From positions 1-64,000 of the forward strand of contig CAJJZS010000004.1 in assembly GCA_905197685.1 (NCBI GenBank): a DNA stretch of 64,000 bases, read 5' to 3'. Both the position numbers and the translations under genes were made by a program. Each line of letters starts with the position of its first letter. Within the stretch, counting starts at the first letter, position 1. The notes beneath the pieces were generated by a model. The model worked only from the letters and a program-made list of their open reading frames with translations, did not search any database and was not told the origin of the DNA. Origin of the DNA: an uncultured Oscillospiraceae bacterium. GTDB lineage: Bacteria > Bacillota > Clostridia > Oscillospirales > Ruminococcaceae. Shown piece after piece: positions 31,591-39,793 of the stretch.

Positions 31591-32400
31591 ATGGACAATT
31601 CGGTTTTGCAGACGATAGAAAACAGAGTGTCGCTTCGGGTATATGATGACAGGGAAATTTCCTGGGAAATATTGGATAAAATCCTTCATGCGGCGATGAG
31701 AGCCCCCACAGCGGGTAATCAGATGCTGTATTCTATCATTGTTGTTAAGGACCCAAAAACGAAAGAGCTGCTCTCACAGAGCTGCGATAATCAGGCATTT
31801 ATTAAAACGGCTCCGGTTTTGCTGCTGTTTGTGGCAGATCATCAAAAATGGTTTGATTATTACCGGATGAACCATGTGGGGGAATACTGCAGCAGAGAGG
31901 GACTTTGTTTTGAAGCTCCGCAGGAATCCGACCTCTTGTTGGCGATAGAAGATACTATGGCAGCAGCGCAGAATGCCGTTATTGCAGCGGAATCGCTCGG
32001 AGTGGGTTCCTGTTATATCGGGGATATTTTGGAACAGATAGAATTTCATCAAAAGTTATTTCATCTTCCGCAGTGGACCTTTCCTGTTGCTTTGCTTTGT
32101 CTTGGATATTATCGAGAGGGAAAGAAACCGACACCCCGACCGCGCTTTGAACAAGAGTATGTGGTATTTGAAGAAAAATACCGAAGGTTAAGTGAGAAAG
32201 AATATCGCAAGATGTTTGAGGAACGAGAAAAAACGTTCCGGTCAGAGCAGAATCCATATCATGCAGACTGCTTTGCGCAGGCGTTTTATGCAAGAAAAAC
32301 AGGGGCAAAATTCAGTAAAGAAATGGCAAGATCGGTTCGAGTCGGCTTGAAACAGTGGGACGGGCGGATTTTAGATGCGCAGGAGAGTTGCGAGAAATAG
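31591..32400 (+). CDS. Nitroreductase-family flavoprotein
   Basis: 269 residues from ATG 31591 (GGGAAG upstream). The FMN-binding start NRVSLRVYDDREISWEILDK, the APTAGNQML motif and the GVGSCYIGDI helix match the NADPH-dependent nitro/flavin reductase family. The C-terminal about 60 residues are an extension with no named domain. Uses reduced pyridine nucleotide and FMN; the natural electron acceptor is unknown. Confidence 0.9.
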   Translation: MDNSVLQTIENRVSLRVYDDREISWEILDKILHAAMRAPTAGNQMLYSIIVVKDPKTKELLSQSCDNQAFIKTAPVLLLFVADHQKWFDYYRMNHVGEYCSREGLCFEAPQESDLLLAIEDTMAAAQNAVIAAESLGVGSCYIGDILEQIEFHQKLFHLPQWTFPVALLCLGYYREGKKPTPRPRFEQEYVVFEEKYRRLSEKEYRKMFEEREKTFRSEQNPYHADCFAQAFYARKTGAKFSKEMARSVRVGLKQWDGRILDAQESCEK

Positions 32401-32471
32401 CTGCAAAGAGCAGCAATCAAAAGTAATAATAAAACATAAAAATACAAAAAGTAAAAAAGAGGTGGAAGGAA

Positions 32472-33188
32472 ATGTTGTTTTCGTTACGAAATACCCCTCA
32501 GATTCGGGCGCAGCGGGAACTGTTGGAGCGACCGGATGTTTTGTGGTATAATGCAGTTTGCGCGCCGATTTTTGCAGCAGAAAATAAGGATTGGAAGATT
32601 TTCGGCGGATATTGGGCAGGGAAAAAGGAACGGATTCAAGCGGATTATCAACTTCTGCAAACGGAATACAGCGCGGTAAACAGCGGGGAATTGTTGGATA
32701 AACTCCACGAAATTGTCCAGACAGGGGAACGATTTCATTATAATCACCTGATGAATGAATATCGAAACAGAGGTTTTTTTGAGCTGAGCAGAGAACAAAT
32801 CTGTATGGACGCAGCCTTTCCACACCTTTCTTTATACCAGCGCAGATGGCTGTACGATATGATTGCAGGGTATAAAACATATGAAGAAAAAGCTCTGTTG
32901 GGATACGATATTTCCCGGGCAATATACGGCGCTCAGCTTGGATTTACTGCCGGACATCTGGAAACGAAGGAAGCGTTGGGACTTTGTAAAGAATTTGCCA
33001 AAACCTTGCAGGCAGCATTTTCAAACTGGGAAGATTTTACAAACAGCTACCTGTTGGGATATGAGTACCATACACAACAGGATAAACAGGACTTATCAAG
33101 CGGTTTGGCGCAAAGAATTTACCTGATAGAACAGCTGCATAAAGAAAAGGGTCCGTTTGATTTGGGTTGGAATATTGCTTTAGAATAA
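32472..33188 (+). CDS. DUF1266-family protein
   Basis: 238 residues. The C-terminal about 90 residues carry the DUF1266 pattern LLGYDISRAIYGAQLGFTAG, then EALGLCKEFAKTLQAAFSNW and the LLGYEYH end, seen in proteins of unknown function in many gut bacteria. No signal peptide or membrane segment. It follows the nitroreductase gene by 71 bp with an AGGTGG-type site and may share its transcript; a terminator follows. Confidence 0.8.
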   Translation: MLFSLRNTPQIRAQRELLERPDVLWYNAVCAPIFAAENKDWKIFGGYWAGKKERIQADYQLLQTEYSAVNSGELLDKLHEIVQTGERFHYNHLMNEYRNRGFFELSREQICMDAAFPHLSLYQRRWLYDMIAGYKTYEEKALLGYDISRAIYGAQLGFTAGHLETKEALGLCKEFAKTLQAAFSNWEDFTNSYLLGYEYHTQQDKQDLSSGLAQRIYLIEQLHKEKGPFDLGWNIALE

Positions 33189-33201
33189 AATCAATCCCTC
33201 A

Positions 33202-33234
33202 AAAACCTCTCCGAAAGAGTCGGAGAGGTTTTTT
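33202..33234 (+). terminator. Terminator after the DUF1266 gene
   Basis: AACCTCTCCGA (33204-33214) and TCGGAGAGGTT (33220-33230), 5-base loop, followed by TTTT. Confidence 0.9.
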
Positions 33235-33348
33235 GATATCCGCAATCAAAAAGAAAAATATATAGTAAAACCCATCAATATTGCCAAAAATATTGTGATT
33301 TTATTAAACATTATTACAAAAAGTTGTTTTTATGGGATTTAAGTAGAT

Positions 33349-33374
33349 AAAAATATAGTATTTACTATATTTTT
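33349..33374. promoter_or_regulatory. Operator palindrome before iadA
   Basis: AAAAATATAGTA-TT-TACTATATTTTT is a perfect palindrome with 12-bp arms, 44 bp before the iadA start. Half-sites recur at 33254-33267 (with two extra bases) and at 35235-35244 in the promoter region of the cupin-type regulator, so that regulator is the likely ligand. Confidence 0.65.
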
Positions 33375-33417
33375 ATGTTAAAATGGAAGAAAAATTATCA
33401 TTCAAGGAGGCAGAAGA

Positions 33418-34560
33418 ATGATTTTAATCAAGCGGGCAAAGGTTTACGCACCGCAATATTTGGGGGTAAAAGATGTTCTGGTTTGCGCAGACCGAATTGA
33501 GGCAGTAGAAAATCAAATTGATTGTAATCTGCCCTGCTGTGAGGTGATAGATGCAGAGGGAAAATGTCTGGTTCCCGGAATGATTGATCCTCATGTTCAT
33601 GTTACCGGAGGCGGAGGAGAGGGCAGCTTTCATACTCAGGTTCCCCCGGTTTCTTTTCAGGAACTGATTGGCGGCGGAGTAACAACGGTAGTCGGCTTGC
33701 TGGGAACCGACGGAATTACCAGAAGTGTAGAAAATTTGCTGGCAAAGGTAAAAGCTCTGCGGGAAGAAGGGCTGACAGCCTATGCCTGTACCGGTTCTTA
33801 CGGCTATCCGAGCGTAACCCTGACCGGAGATGTAAAAAAGGACTTGGTTTTTCTTGATGAGGTAATTGGTGTAAAACTGGCGCTGTCTGACCATCGCGCA
33901 CCGAATGTAACAGTAGAGGAATTGATTCGTCTTGGCAGTGATGCGCGTGTTGCGGGAATGCTTTCCGGAAAATGCGGAATGGTTGTTCTGCACATGGGAG
34001 ATGATGAGCGGGGATTGAACCCGGTATTTGAAGCATTGGAGCGCACAGCAATTCCGAAAAAAATCTTTCATCCAACCCATGTCACAAGAACCGAATCGCT
34101 GCTGAAACAGGCGTTTGCATTTGCAAACCGGGGCGGATATATTGATATGACCTGTGATATTGGCGGAAAACATCCGACGGCACAGCGAATTTTGCAGGCA
34201 AAGAAAGAGGGTGTAAATTTAGAGCAAATTACCTTGAGTTCGGATGGAATGGGCAGTTGGTCCAAATATGACGAGAGCGGAAATCTGGTTAAAATCGGTT
34301 ATTCTCCGGTGGATACGGTATACCGTACCGTTGTGTCAATGGTGCGCGACGCAAATCTGCCGTTGGAGCAGGCTCTGACCTTTGCAACCTCCAACACAGC
34401 GCGCGCGTTGGAACTGTTTCCGAAAAAAGGCTGCATCTGCCCTAAAGCCGATGCGGACTTATTGCTGTTAGAAGAGGATTTGACTTTGAATACTGTCTTG
34501 GCAATGGGAAATGTTATGATGCGGAACGGTAAGATTGTCGTAAAAGGAACATATGAGTAG
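33418..34560 (+). CDS. iadA: Isoaspartyl dipeptidase (beta-aspartyl peptidase)
   Basis: 380 residues, amidohydrolase fold. Metal ligands DPHVH (residues 57-61), the bridging carboxylated lysine in GVKLALSDHR (about residue 152), later HPTHVTR and the SSDGMGS aspartate; GGGG after the first motif is typical of IadA. It cleaves isoaspartyl dipeptides formed from damaged proteins. No other peptidase gene adjoins it; the convergent regulator at 34654-35202 probably controls it. Confidence 0.92.
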   Translation: MILIKRAKVYAPQYLGVKDVLVCADRIEAVENQIDCNLPCCEVIDAEGKCLVPGMIDPHVHVTGGGGEGSFHTQVPPVSFQELIGGGVTTVVGLLGTDGITRSVENLLAKVKALREEGLTAYACTGSYGYPSVTLTGDVKKDLVFLDEVIGVKLALSDHRAPNVTVEELIRLGSDARVAGMLSGKCGMVVLHMGDDERGLNPVFEALERTAIPKKIFHPTHVTRTESLLKQAFAFANRGGYIDMTCDIGGKHPTAQRILQAKKEGVNLEQITLSSDGMGSWSKYDESGNLVKIGYSPVDTVYRTVVSMVRDANLPLEQALTFATSNTARALELFPKKGCICPKADADLLLLEEDLTLNTVLAMGNVMMRNGKIVVKGTYE

Positions 34561-34603
34561 GGGATAAATTTATATAGATAGAGTTTAAATATAAAGCTAA
34601 AAT

Positions 34604-34649
34604 AAAAAGTCTTTCTCTAATATCCCAAATTATAAGAGAAAGACTTTTT
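34604..34649. terminator. Bidirectional terminator between iadA and its regulator
   Basis: Arms AAAAAGTCTTTCTCT (34604-34618) and AGAGAAAGACTTTTT (34635-34649), 15 bp, with T-runs in both directions. It serves both convergent genes. Confidence 0.9.
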
Positions 34650-34653
34650 GCTT

Positions 34654-35202
34654 TTATAAATACACCCCAATCAACTTAGCGACATGGGGGGAAGGATTTT
34701 TCCAGGCGTGGGGAATATTAGGTGGAATGTGGGCGCAGTCGCCGGGAGTCAGGAGGTATTCGGTTTCGGAGACAGTTAAGGTACAGCACCCTTCTAAGAC
34801 GTAAAGAATTTCTTCTTCGGGGTGGGAGTAAACAGGCTCTTCTTCTCCGGGAAGGGTAGGAGAAACCTCAAAAACACTCGCTCTCATTGAAGTATCGGCA
34901 AGGGGAGGGGTAACCGAATACTGAATGAATTGGCGGGAAACCTGAAGCTGTTCCCTCTGATATCCGTGAGTGATATAACCGGGGTTTTCTTCCGGAGAAG
35001 TATCGAAAAAGGCGCTCATTTCGATTCCTAAAACAGAAGAAAGATTTTTTAAAGCATTTAAACTTAAAGTTCCGTAGCCGCGTTCTACCTGGGAAAGGTA
35101 GCCGATGGAGAGTCCAACCTGTTCGCTCAGCTGCTTTAGCGTTAATTTTTGTTTTAGGCGTTCTTCTTTTACGCGGTTTCCGATAATTTCCGATTGATTC
35201 AC
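34654..35202 (-). CDS. XRE-cupin transcriptional regulator
   Basis: 182 residues from GTG 35202, which has GGAGG 8 bases upstream; a longer frame reaching 35286 lacks a ribosome site. N-terminal helix-turn-helix (LKQLSEQVGLSIGYLSQVER, residues about 22-45) and a C-terminal cupin (PVYSHPEEEILYVLEGCCTL and PGDCAHIPPNIPHAWKN). Members of this class sense small molecules and regulate catabolic genes. It converges on iadA, and the shared half-sites point to iadA and itself as targets. Confidence 0.85.
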   Translation of the reverse strand: MNQSEIIGNRVKEERLKQKLTLKQLSEQVGLSIGYLSQVERGYGTLSLNALKNLSSVLGIEMSAFFDTSPEENPGYITHGYQREQLQVSRQFIQYSVTPPLADTSMRASVFEVSPTLPGEEEPVYSHPEEEILYVLEGCCTLTVSETEYLLTPGDCAHIPPNIPHAWKNPSPHVAKLIGVYL

Positions 35203-35370
35203 AATAAATTCCTCCGAATCTGAAAACAGAATATAAAAATATAGGTTAAGAATGATTGTATCACCAAAACGGAAAACTGTAAACAATTTGAGAGGGAGAA
35301 GCAGGAATAAGGCTTGCTTCTTACAAAAAGGAAGGATATAATAAAAGCAAAACAGAAAAGGCGGGAGAAA

Positions 35371-36060
35371 ATGGAAAGCAGGGAAACAGAAAAGAAAAAA
35401 GCGGAAAAATGGGACAGTTTTTGTTTATTGGAAAGCTTAGAATCTGAGAAAAAATCTTTTGAGCAAACGGGATGGAACAGTATGGTCAGTGATTTTTTAT
35501 CGGAACTGGCTGAAGCGGCAAAAGACAGGGAACCGTTAATGGGGCTTGCGGAGTTAAAACAGGTGATTTTACTGCCGGATAAAGGGACAGACAGGATTCA
35601 CTTTGGAATGACACTTGATCAAACAGAAGAAGTTTTAGGGAAATCTCAAGTATGGGATACCTCGGAGGAAGCAGAATCCTTTATTTATGAGATGCAGACT
35701 GACAAAAGCGGAATTATGCCGGTCTGTGAGCTGAGCTTTAAAGACGGAATATTATTTGAAATAACATGGTACTCCTGCGGAGGAGAAATTCCGGTAACTT
35801 TATTTGAAACAGAGCTTTTTTCTCAAAAAGCTCAAACAGTGATTGAGGAGTTAGAACAAAAGAGTGGGGGACAGCTTATTTGGGAAGAAGGAAAAAACAA
35901 AGAGCAGTCACTCATCTATGAATTTAAAGATTGGGGGACTACGCTTTACAGGGAACAATCGGAAGAAGAATTACAGAATCCCCTTTCCGAAGAGGAACGA
36001 GAATACGAAGAAATGCTCTGTCGATTTGACCGTGTGACAGTAAAGAAAATAAAGGAATAA
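35371..36060 (+). CDS. Hypothetical soluble protein
   Basis: 229 residues from ATG 35371 (GGGAG upstream). The first 25 residues are very charged (Glu/Lys); the rest is an alpha/beta protein with LPDKGTDRIHFGMTLDQTEE in the middle. No signal peptide, membrane segment or known domain recognised. Flanked upstream by the regulator on the other strand and downstream by a terminator, so probably transcribed alone. Confidence 0.6.
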   Translation: MESRETEKKKAEKWDSFCLLESLESEKKSFEQTGWNSMVSDFLSELAEAAKDREPLMGLAELKQVILLPDKGTDRIHFGMTLDQTEEVLGKSQVWDTSEEAESFIYEMQTDKSGIMPVCELSFKDGILFEITWYSCGGEIPVTLFETELFSQKAQTVIEELEQKSGGQLIWEEGKNKEQSLIYEFKDWGTTLYREQSEEELQNPLSEEEREYEEMLCRFDRVTVKKIKE

Positions 36061-36092
36061 AAAAACGGGAAGCGATTGCTTCCCGTTTTTTT
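36061..36092 (+). terminator. Terminator after the hypothetical gene
   Basis: ACGGGAAGC and GCTTCCCGT with a GATT loop, flanked by As and seven Ts. Symmetric, so it may also serve the minus-strand gene ending at 36135. Confidence 0.9.
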
Positions 36093-36134
36093 AGTGGCAG
36101 AAATTTTGTTTTCGATGAGTCCCCATAAAAATAT

Positions 36135-36656
36135 TTATTCTTGCTGATTGGCTCTGATAGGTCGGTTATTAACTGCAAAGTCAAGCAATCGATACAAGGG
36201 ACGGAACAGCAGCAGACAGAGAACAAAGTTTCCGATACAGTGCGGAATATCGAAGATAATTCCCGACACCCAGTAAGAAAAGGCTGCCCGCCAGCCGCCG
36301 ATAAAAAAGTAGGGAATTGCGCACAGCGCGCCGAAACTCAATCCGAAAAATCCCGATATGATACTCCAGAGCAGGACAGAGCGATTTTTTTTGAAAAAGA
36401 GAGTGACAATAGCCAGGATACTCCACAGATAGAGATAGCTGAACCACCACATTCCAAACCCGTACAAAAAGCCTTCCAACAGCACAAAAACATAGATGAT
36501 GAGAAAGACATGGCGGTCGAAAAACAGAGTGTACAGGATAACCAACAGGCTGACAATCTCAATATTGGGAAGAAATCCCATAAATACCTGTCCCATAAAC
36601 AAAACCGCGGTCAGAATGCTCATCAGTACCAACTGCCGTGTATTTGGATGTTTCAA
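36135..36656 (-). CDS. ECF transporter S component (probably cobalamin)
   Basis: 173 residues with five to six membrane segments and a TTG start. The RQLVLMSILTAVLFMGQVFM start resembles ECF substrate-binding (S) components, which pair with the shared EcfAA'T energising module encoded elsewhere. It is 21 bp downstream of a DUF4430 protein gene and both are under a cobalamin riboswitch, so vitamin B12 or a precursor is the inferred substrate. Confidence 0.8.
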   Translation of the reverse strand: MKHPNTRQLVLMSILTAVLFMGQVFMGFLPNIEIVSLLVILYTLFFDRHVFLIIYVFVLLEGFLYGFGMWWFSYLYLWSILAIVTLFFKKNRSVLLWSIISGFFGLSFGALCAIPYFFIGGWRAAFSYWVSGIIFDIPHCIGNFVLCLLLFRPLYRLLDFAVNNRPIRANQQE

Positions 36657-36677
36657 AGATAAAGTCCTCTTTTCCTG

Positions 36678-37070
36678 TTAATAACCTTCTTTTAAGGTCA
36701 GTTCAAATTGATCCTGATCGGCAATCGGGGTTTGGTCGGCAGAGGTATTTACCATTTCCCCGCCTTTGGTGATGCACCACCACTGCTGTTTGCTGTCATC
36801 GGCGGTTTCTCCGTCCACAGTGGTGATAAACAAGCCGTACTCGCCCTGAGAGCCTTCCACCAGTTTGTTTTCGGTCAGCACTTCTCCCAGATATTCTGCA
36901 TCGGTTTGATAGGTAAAGGTTTTTTCTTCTTGGTTTGCGTGTACAACGACAACAGAAATTTCTTTTTCTCCTGCTGTGGTCTGCGGCTTAAACTGAAAAT
37001 ACAGTACACCGGCAAGGACACAGAGCAAAGCAAGCAGACCGCCTGCAATCGCAATCGTTTTTTTCTTCAT
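36678..37070 (-). CDS. DUF4430-family exported protein
   Basis: 130 residues. One N-terminal membrane or signal segment (residues 5-25), then a small beta-rich domain with ISVVVVHANQEEKTFTYQTD and the QQWWCITKGGEMVNTSADQT segment that defines DUF4430, a fold related to the cobalamin-binding domain of intrinsic factor and transcobalamin. Likely captures cobalamin outside the membrane for the adjacent S component. First gene after the riboswitch. Confidence 0.85.
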   Translation of the reverse strand: MKKKTIAIAGGLLALLCVLAGVLYFQFKPQTTAGEKEISVVVVHANQEEKTFTYQTDAEYLGEVLTENKLVEGSQGEYGLFITTVDGETADDSKQQWWCITKGGEMVNTSADQTPIADQDQFELTLKEGY

Positions 37071-37078
37071 TTGTTATT

Positions 37079-37100
37079 CCTCCTGATTTGCCGAAGGAGG
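37079..37100 (-). promoter_or_regulatory. SD-sequestering hairpin of the cobalamin-regulated gene
   Basis: On the minus strand the Shine-Dalgarno AGGAGG (plus 37079-37084) is preceded by CCTCC (plus 37096-37100), which can pair with it, leaving a 12-base loop. This could be the output of the riboswitch by translation control. Confidence 0.55.
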
Positions 37101-37160
37101 TTTCAAAGGCGCAAAAAAAGACCTCCGATTGATGCCTTCGGACGCAAATTTGTTGCAGCT

Positions 37161-37298
37161 GCGCGGAATTGTGTTCTGACTTGAGCCAAAAGCCTACTGC
37201 AAGCCCCTTCCCGAACGGATTCAGTGGTATCGGCTTGTTTCGTTGCTCTCACAGCAGGGATCAAACTGTTTCGGATTTTCACCGAATTCCTCCCGCGG
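37161..37298 (-). promoter_or_regulatory. Cobalamin riboswitch aptamer
   Basis: On the minus strand: a closing stem CCGCGG..GGAATT with AATTCCGCG, then GGTGAAAATCCGAAACAG, ATCCCTGCTGTGAGAG and later AAGTCAGAACAC, the sequence of conserved blocks of the cobalamin class. The promoter precedes it and a DUF4430 gene follows, consistent with repression of B12 uptake when B12 is present. Confidence 0.88.
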
Positions 37299-37315
37299 CA
37301 ATCTGTTCTGCTATT

Positions 37316-37344
37316 ATTCTATCGGAAGAATCCGATTTTGTCAA
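37316..37344 (-). promoter_or_regulatory. Promoter of the cobalamin riboswitch transcript
   Basis: On the minus strand TTGACA (plus 37344-37339), 17-bp spacer, TAGAAT (plus 37321-37316). The -35 overlaps the stop region of the upstream gene at 37341. Confidence 0.75.
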
Positions 37345-38105
37345 TCGCTGCTCTGTCCTTTTTGGAGGTTACGAATCAATTTCCAACCGGATAAAAGGTC
37401 TTTTTGACTGCTGCATTCCAATGAAACGGTTGGATTTTTGGAGAGCAGGTCGGGAAGGAGTTGAGTAAACGGAATATTTCCTTTTCCCAAAGCAAGATGG
37501 GAATCGGCCTGCCCGCAGTTATCGTGCAGATGAAGATGGGTGATGAAGGGGGAAAGGCAGGAAATCCACTCACTGAGCGGAACAGAGGAATAACAGTGAG
37601 CGTGCCCTAAATCCAGACACAGAGAGAAAGCAGGGTGATGAACGCTTTGAGCAACCTCTGCCAACAATTCGGGGGAGGGGTCCAGCACATTTTCCATTAC
37701 AATTTGAATGGAACTGTCCTTGTCTGCCAAAAATTCCCGATAAAATTCGCTGACCCGTTCTGCCCAGCCAATCGGCAGATAGATGCGGGGAAGAAAGCAG
37801 GAATGATAAACAATTTTTTGTGCGCCTAACTTTTGCGCGGCAAGGTAGCACTGTTGATACCGCTGCATGGTAATGCGGCGAATTTGACTGTCATAGCTCA
37901 TCGGGTTTAAATCCAGAAAGGGACCGTGAAGAATGAGCTGTTCGCAGCCCATCAGTCGAAGCCGCTTTTCATAGGAAAGCATGGTTTTATCCAGGCAATC
38001 CAAATTTTCTGCAACAGAAAATTCAATGCTTTCAACGCCCGCTTTGGTGAATGTGAGCAGTTCTTTCATCTGTTCGTCCGCAATCAGATGGCTGATAAAA
38101 ATCAT
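37341..38105 (-). CDS. Sugar phosphate isomerase/epimerase-like TIM-barrel protein
   Basis: 254 residues from ATG 38105 (GGGAGG upstream); the longer frame to 38198 lacks a ribosome site. The AP endonuclease family 2 barrel is visible: SIEFSVAENLDCLD near the start, LILHGPFLDLNP, KIVYHSCFLPR, IVMENVLDPSP, LCLDLGHAHCY and HLHLHDNCGQADSHLALGKG carry the glutamate, aspartate and histidine metal ligands. Substrate unknown. Upstream of the B12 uptake genes but with its own reading frame and separated by their promoter. Confidence 0.85.
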   Translation of the reverse strand: MIFISHLIADEQMKELLTFTKAGVESIEFSVAENLDCLDKTMLSYEKRLRLMGCEQLILHGPFLDLNPMSYDSQIRRITMQRYQQCYLAAQKLGAQKIVYHSCFLPRIYLPIGWAERVSEFYREFLADKDSSIQIVMENVLDPSPELLAEVAQSVHHPAFSLCLDLGHAHCYSSVPLSEWISCLSPFITHLHLHDNCGQADSHLALGKGNIPFTQLLPDLLSKNPTVSLECSSQKDLLSGWKLIRNLQKGQSSD

Positions 38106-38205
38106 AGGGAAAATCCTCCCGTAACAAGATATTAAGTCAATACAAGATGTAAGCATTGTACTACGAAAGAATGGTTTTCGCAAGTGATTTTTAAACAAAG
38201 AGAAA

Positions 38206-38250
38206 TCCCCCGAAGCAGGCGCCGGAGTAACAGGCAGCCGCTTCGGGGTT
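38206..38250 (-). terminator. Terminator of the ABC transporter operon
   Basis: CCCCGAAGC and GCTTCGGGG form a 9-bp stem around a 20-base loop; on the minus strand a TTTCTCTTTG tail follows. Located 29 bases after the permease stop. Confidence 0.65.
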
Positions 38251-38278
38251 CTTTATGAATAAGTGAGGAAATCAAAAA

Positions 38279-39004
38279 TTAAGCGGTGGTGACATCGTGC
38301 TTTTTTAAATATCGAACGGACAGAAAAGAAAACAGCGTGATAAAGCAAAGACAGCTCAACAGAAAGGGAATGGTGGGAAGCTCTCGCAGCGGATTGTTGG
38401 CGCGCATCCCCAAGCAAAGCAGAGAATAGGGGCAGAGCAGTCCGACACCCTGAGAGGTCATCAGCAGACCTGCAATACCGCCCAGCAAAGCGATTGCAAC
38501 AGGAATTGCAAAGGAACGAATGATTAGACTGAAAAAGAGCTGAACCGCGCAGACGCAAAGAGAGCCGAGTGAACCGAAGACAAACCAGCTGAAAATGTCC
38601 GGCGGAAGCGGAGAAGAAATACCGGCAAGTTTACCGCTTATGATAAAAAGAACTAAGATGGAAAACTGTGAAAGCAGGGAGGCGGCAATGTCGCAAAAAA
38701 ATTTGGAAAGGTAAATGCTGCTGACCGAAACAGGAGCGCTCATCACAGCGTTCCAGTTGTGGTCGGTGTGCTCCAATCGCCACTGCCACGAACAAAACAC
38801 TCCTAACTGCGCGGGCAGAAAGAAGGTGGAGGCAAAGATGGTGTGCTGACTCCAAAGGCTGAACCATTCCTGATCCAAAACTGCAATATTTCCCAGGTAA
38901 TTAAAGGTTCCCAACAGGGCAGGGAAAACAGGAAGAATCAGGAAAATCAGCCAGATTGGATTGCGGCGGTATTTTATCAGTTCCGCGCGCAGCGTTTTAA
39001 GCAT
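38279..39004 (-). CDS. Lantibiotic-immunity ABC permease, MutG/SpaG type
   Basis: 241 residues with six membrane segments. LRAELIKYRRNPIWLIFLIL at the start and the EHTDHNWNAVMSAPVSVSSIYLSK segment after TM2 are the ABC-2-like immunity permease hallmarks. Third gene of an ATPase-permease-permease operon. Such LanFEG systems expel or displace lantibiotics from the membrane. No lanA, lanB/M or lanT gene is near. Confidence 0.85.
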   Translation of the reverse strand: MLKTLRAELIKYRRNPIWLIFLILPVFPALLGTFNYLGNIAVLDQEWFSLWSQHTIFASTFFLPAQLGVFCSWQWRLEHTDHNWNAVMSAPVSVSSIYLSKFFCDIAASLLSQFSILVLFIISGKLAGISSPLPPDIFSWFVFGSLGSLCVCAVQLFFSLIIRSFAIPVAIALLGGIAGLLMTSQGVGLLCPYSLLCLGMRANNPLRELPTIPFLLSCLCFITLFSFLSVRYLKKHDVTTA

Positions 39005-39043
39005 GAAAAATCAATCCTTTCTAAAACAATTTATCGGGGAGAA

Positions 39044-39793
39044 TTAGGCAGATTTCTTTTGGAATAATCTTCTTCCTACAAAAAATAGCGCAATAAACCA
39101 AAATAAAGTTAAGATAACCCCGCTCCAATCCGGCTGCCGCCAGAAAAAATCAGAGATTCTGGTATTTGGGTCCCAATTCATGCCGATGGGAGAAATAACG
39201 CCGTAATATCCCCAAATCAACAGCTTTTGAACCCAAGGAGGGAAAAGCAGGGAAAGAAATCCGGCAAAGCTGCCGAATATCCCTACTACCAGGGCAATTG
39301 CCTGGTTAGAAAACAACAACGCAAGATTTTGCTCAAGCAGGTAAATTGTTACCGAAACCAAAAAACTGAGTGTGGTGGTAAGCAGCATTTCCCCAAGCGG
39401 AAAGGGGTCGGAAAATCCGACTGCAAATCCGAATACGGTAAACACCGCTGCGCGCAGCAGCAAAGTGATAAGCAGATACAACGCGCCCCAGATGAGCTTT
39501 GCGTGGTAGATGCTTCGTGGAGTCTGCAACGTTTCCAACAGCTTTAAGGTGTTTCCTTTATGCTCGATTTCACAACTGCGGCTTGCAATTACTCCGGCAG
39601 CCATCGGCAGCATGATAGCGTCGATCAGAATGATATTGTATAAAAGAAATTGCCAACCCTGAGACAGATCGCTTTCGCTTAAATGCGGTAGGTCTACGCT
39701 GAACCAAATAAGTTGTACAAGAATAAAAGCAAGGCAGACAAGGGGGATTTTTTTGTGTTTGGTTTTAAAAAATTCCATCTTTAACGCTCTCAT
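39044..39793 (-). CDS. Lantibiotic-immunity ABC permease, MutE/EpiE type
   Basis: 249 residues with six membrane segments. ALKMEFFKTKHKKIPLVCLA start and the CEIEHKGNTLKLLETLQTPRSIYHAKL segment after TM2 correspond to the E-type permease. Overlaps the ATPase gene by 4 bp (ATGA-type), indicating coupled translation. Confidence 0.85.
   Translation of the reverse strand: MRALKMEFFKTKHKKIPLVCLAFILVQLIWFSVDLPHLSESDLSQGWQFLLYNIILIDAIMLPMAAGVIASRSCEIEHKGNTLKLLETLQTPRSIYHAKLIWGALYLLITLLLRAAVFTVFGFAVGFSDPFPLGEMLLTTTLSFLVSVTIYLLEQNLALLFSNQAIALVVGIFGSFAGFLSLLFPPWVQKLLIWGYYGVISPIGMNWDPNTRISDFFWRQPDWSGVILTLFWFIALFFVGRRLFQKKSA

Noticed and set aside
36141..36662. Plus-strand ORF of 173 residues opposite the ECF S component
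   Set aside because: Same-length mirror of the real membrane protein gene, with no ribosome site and no hydrophobic pattern.
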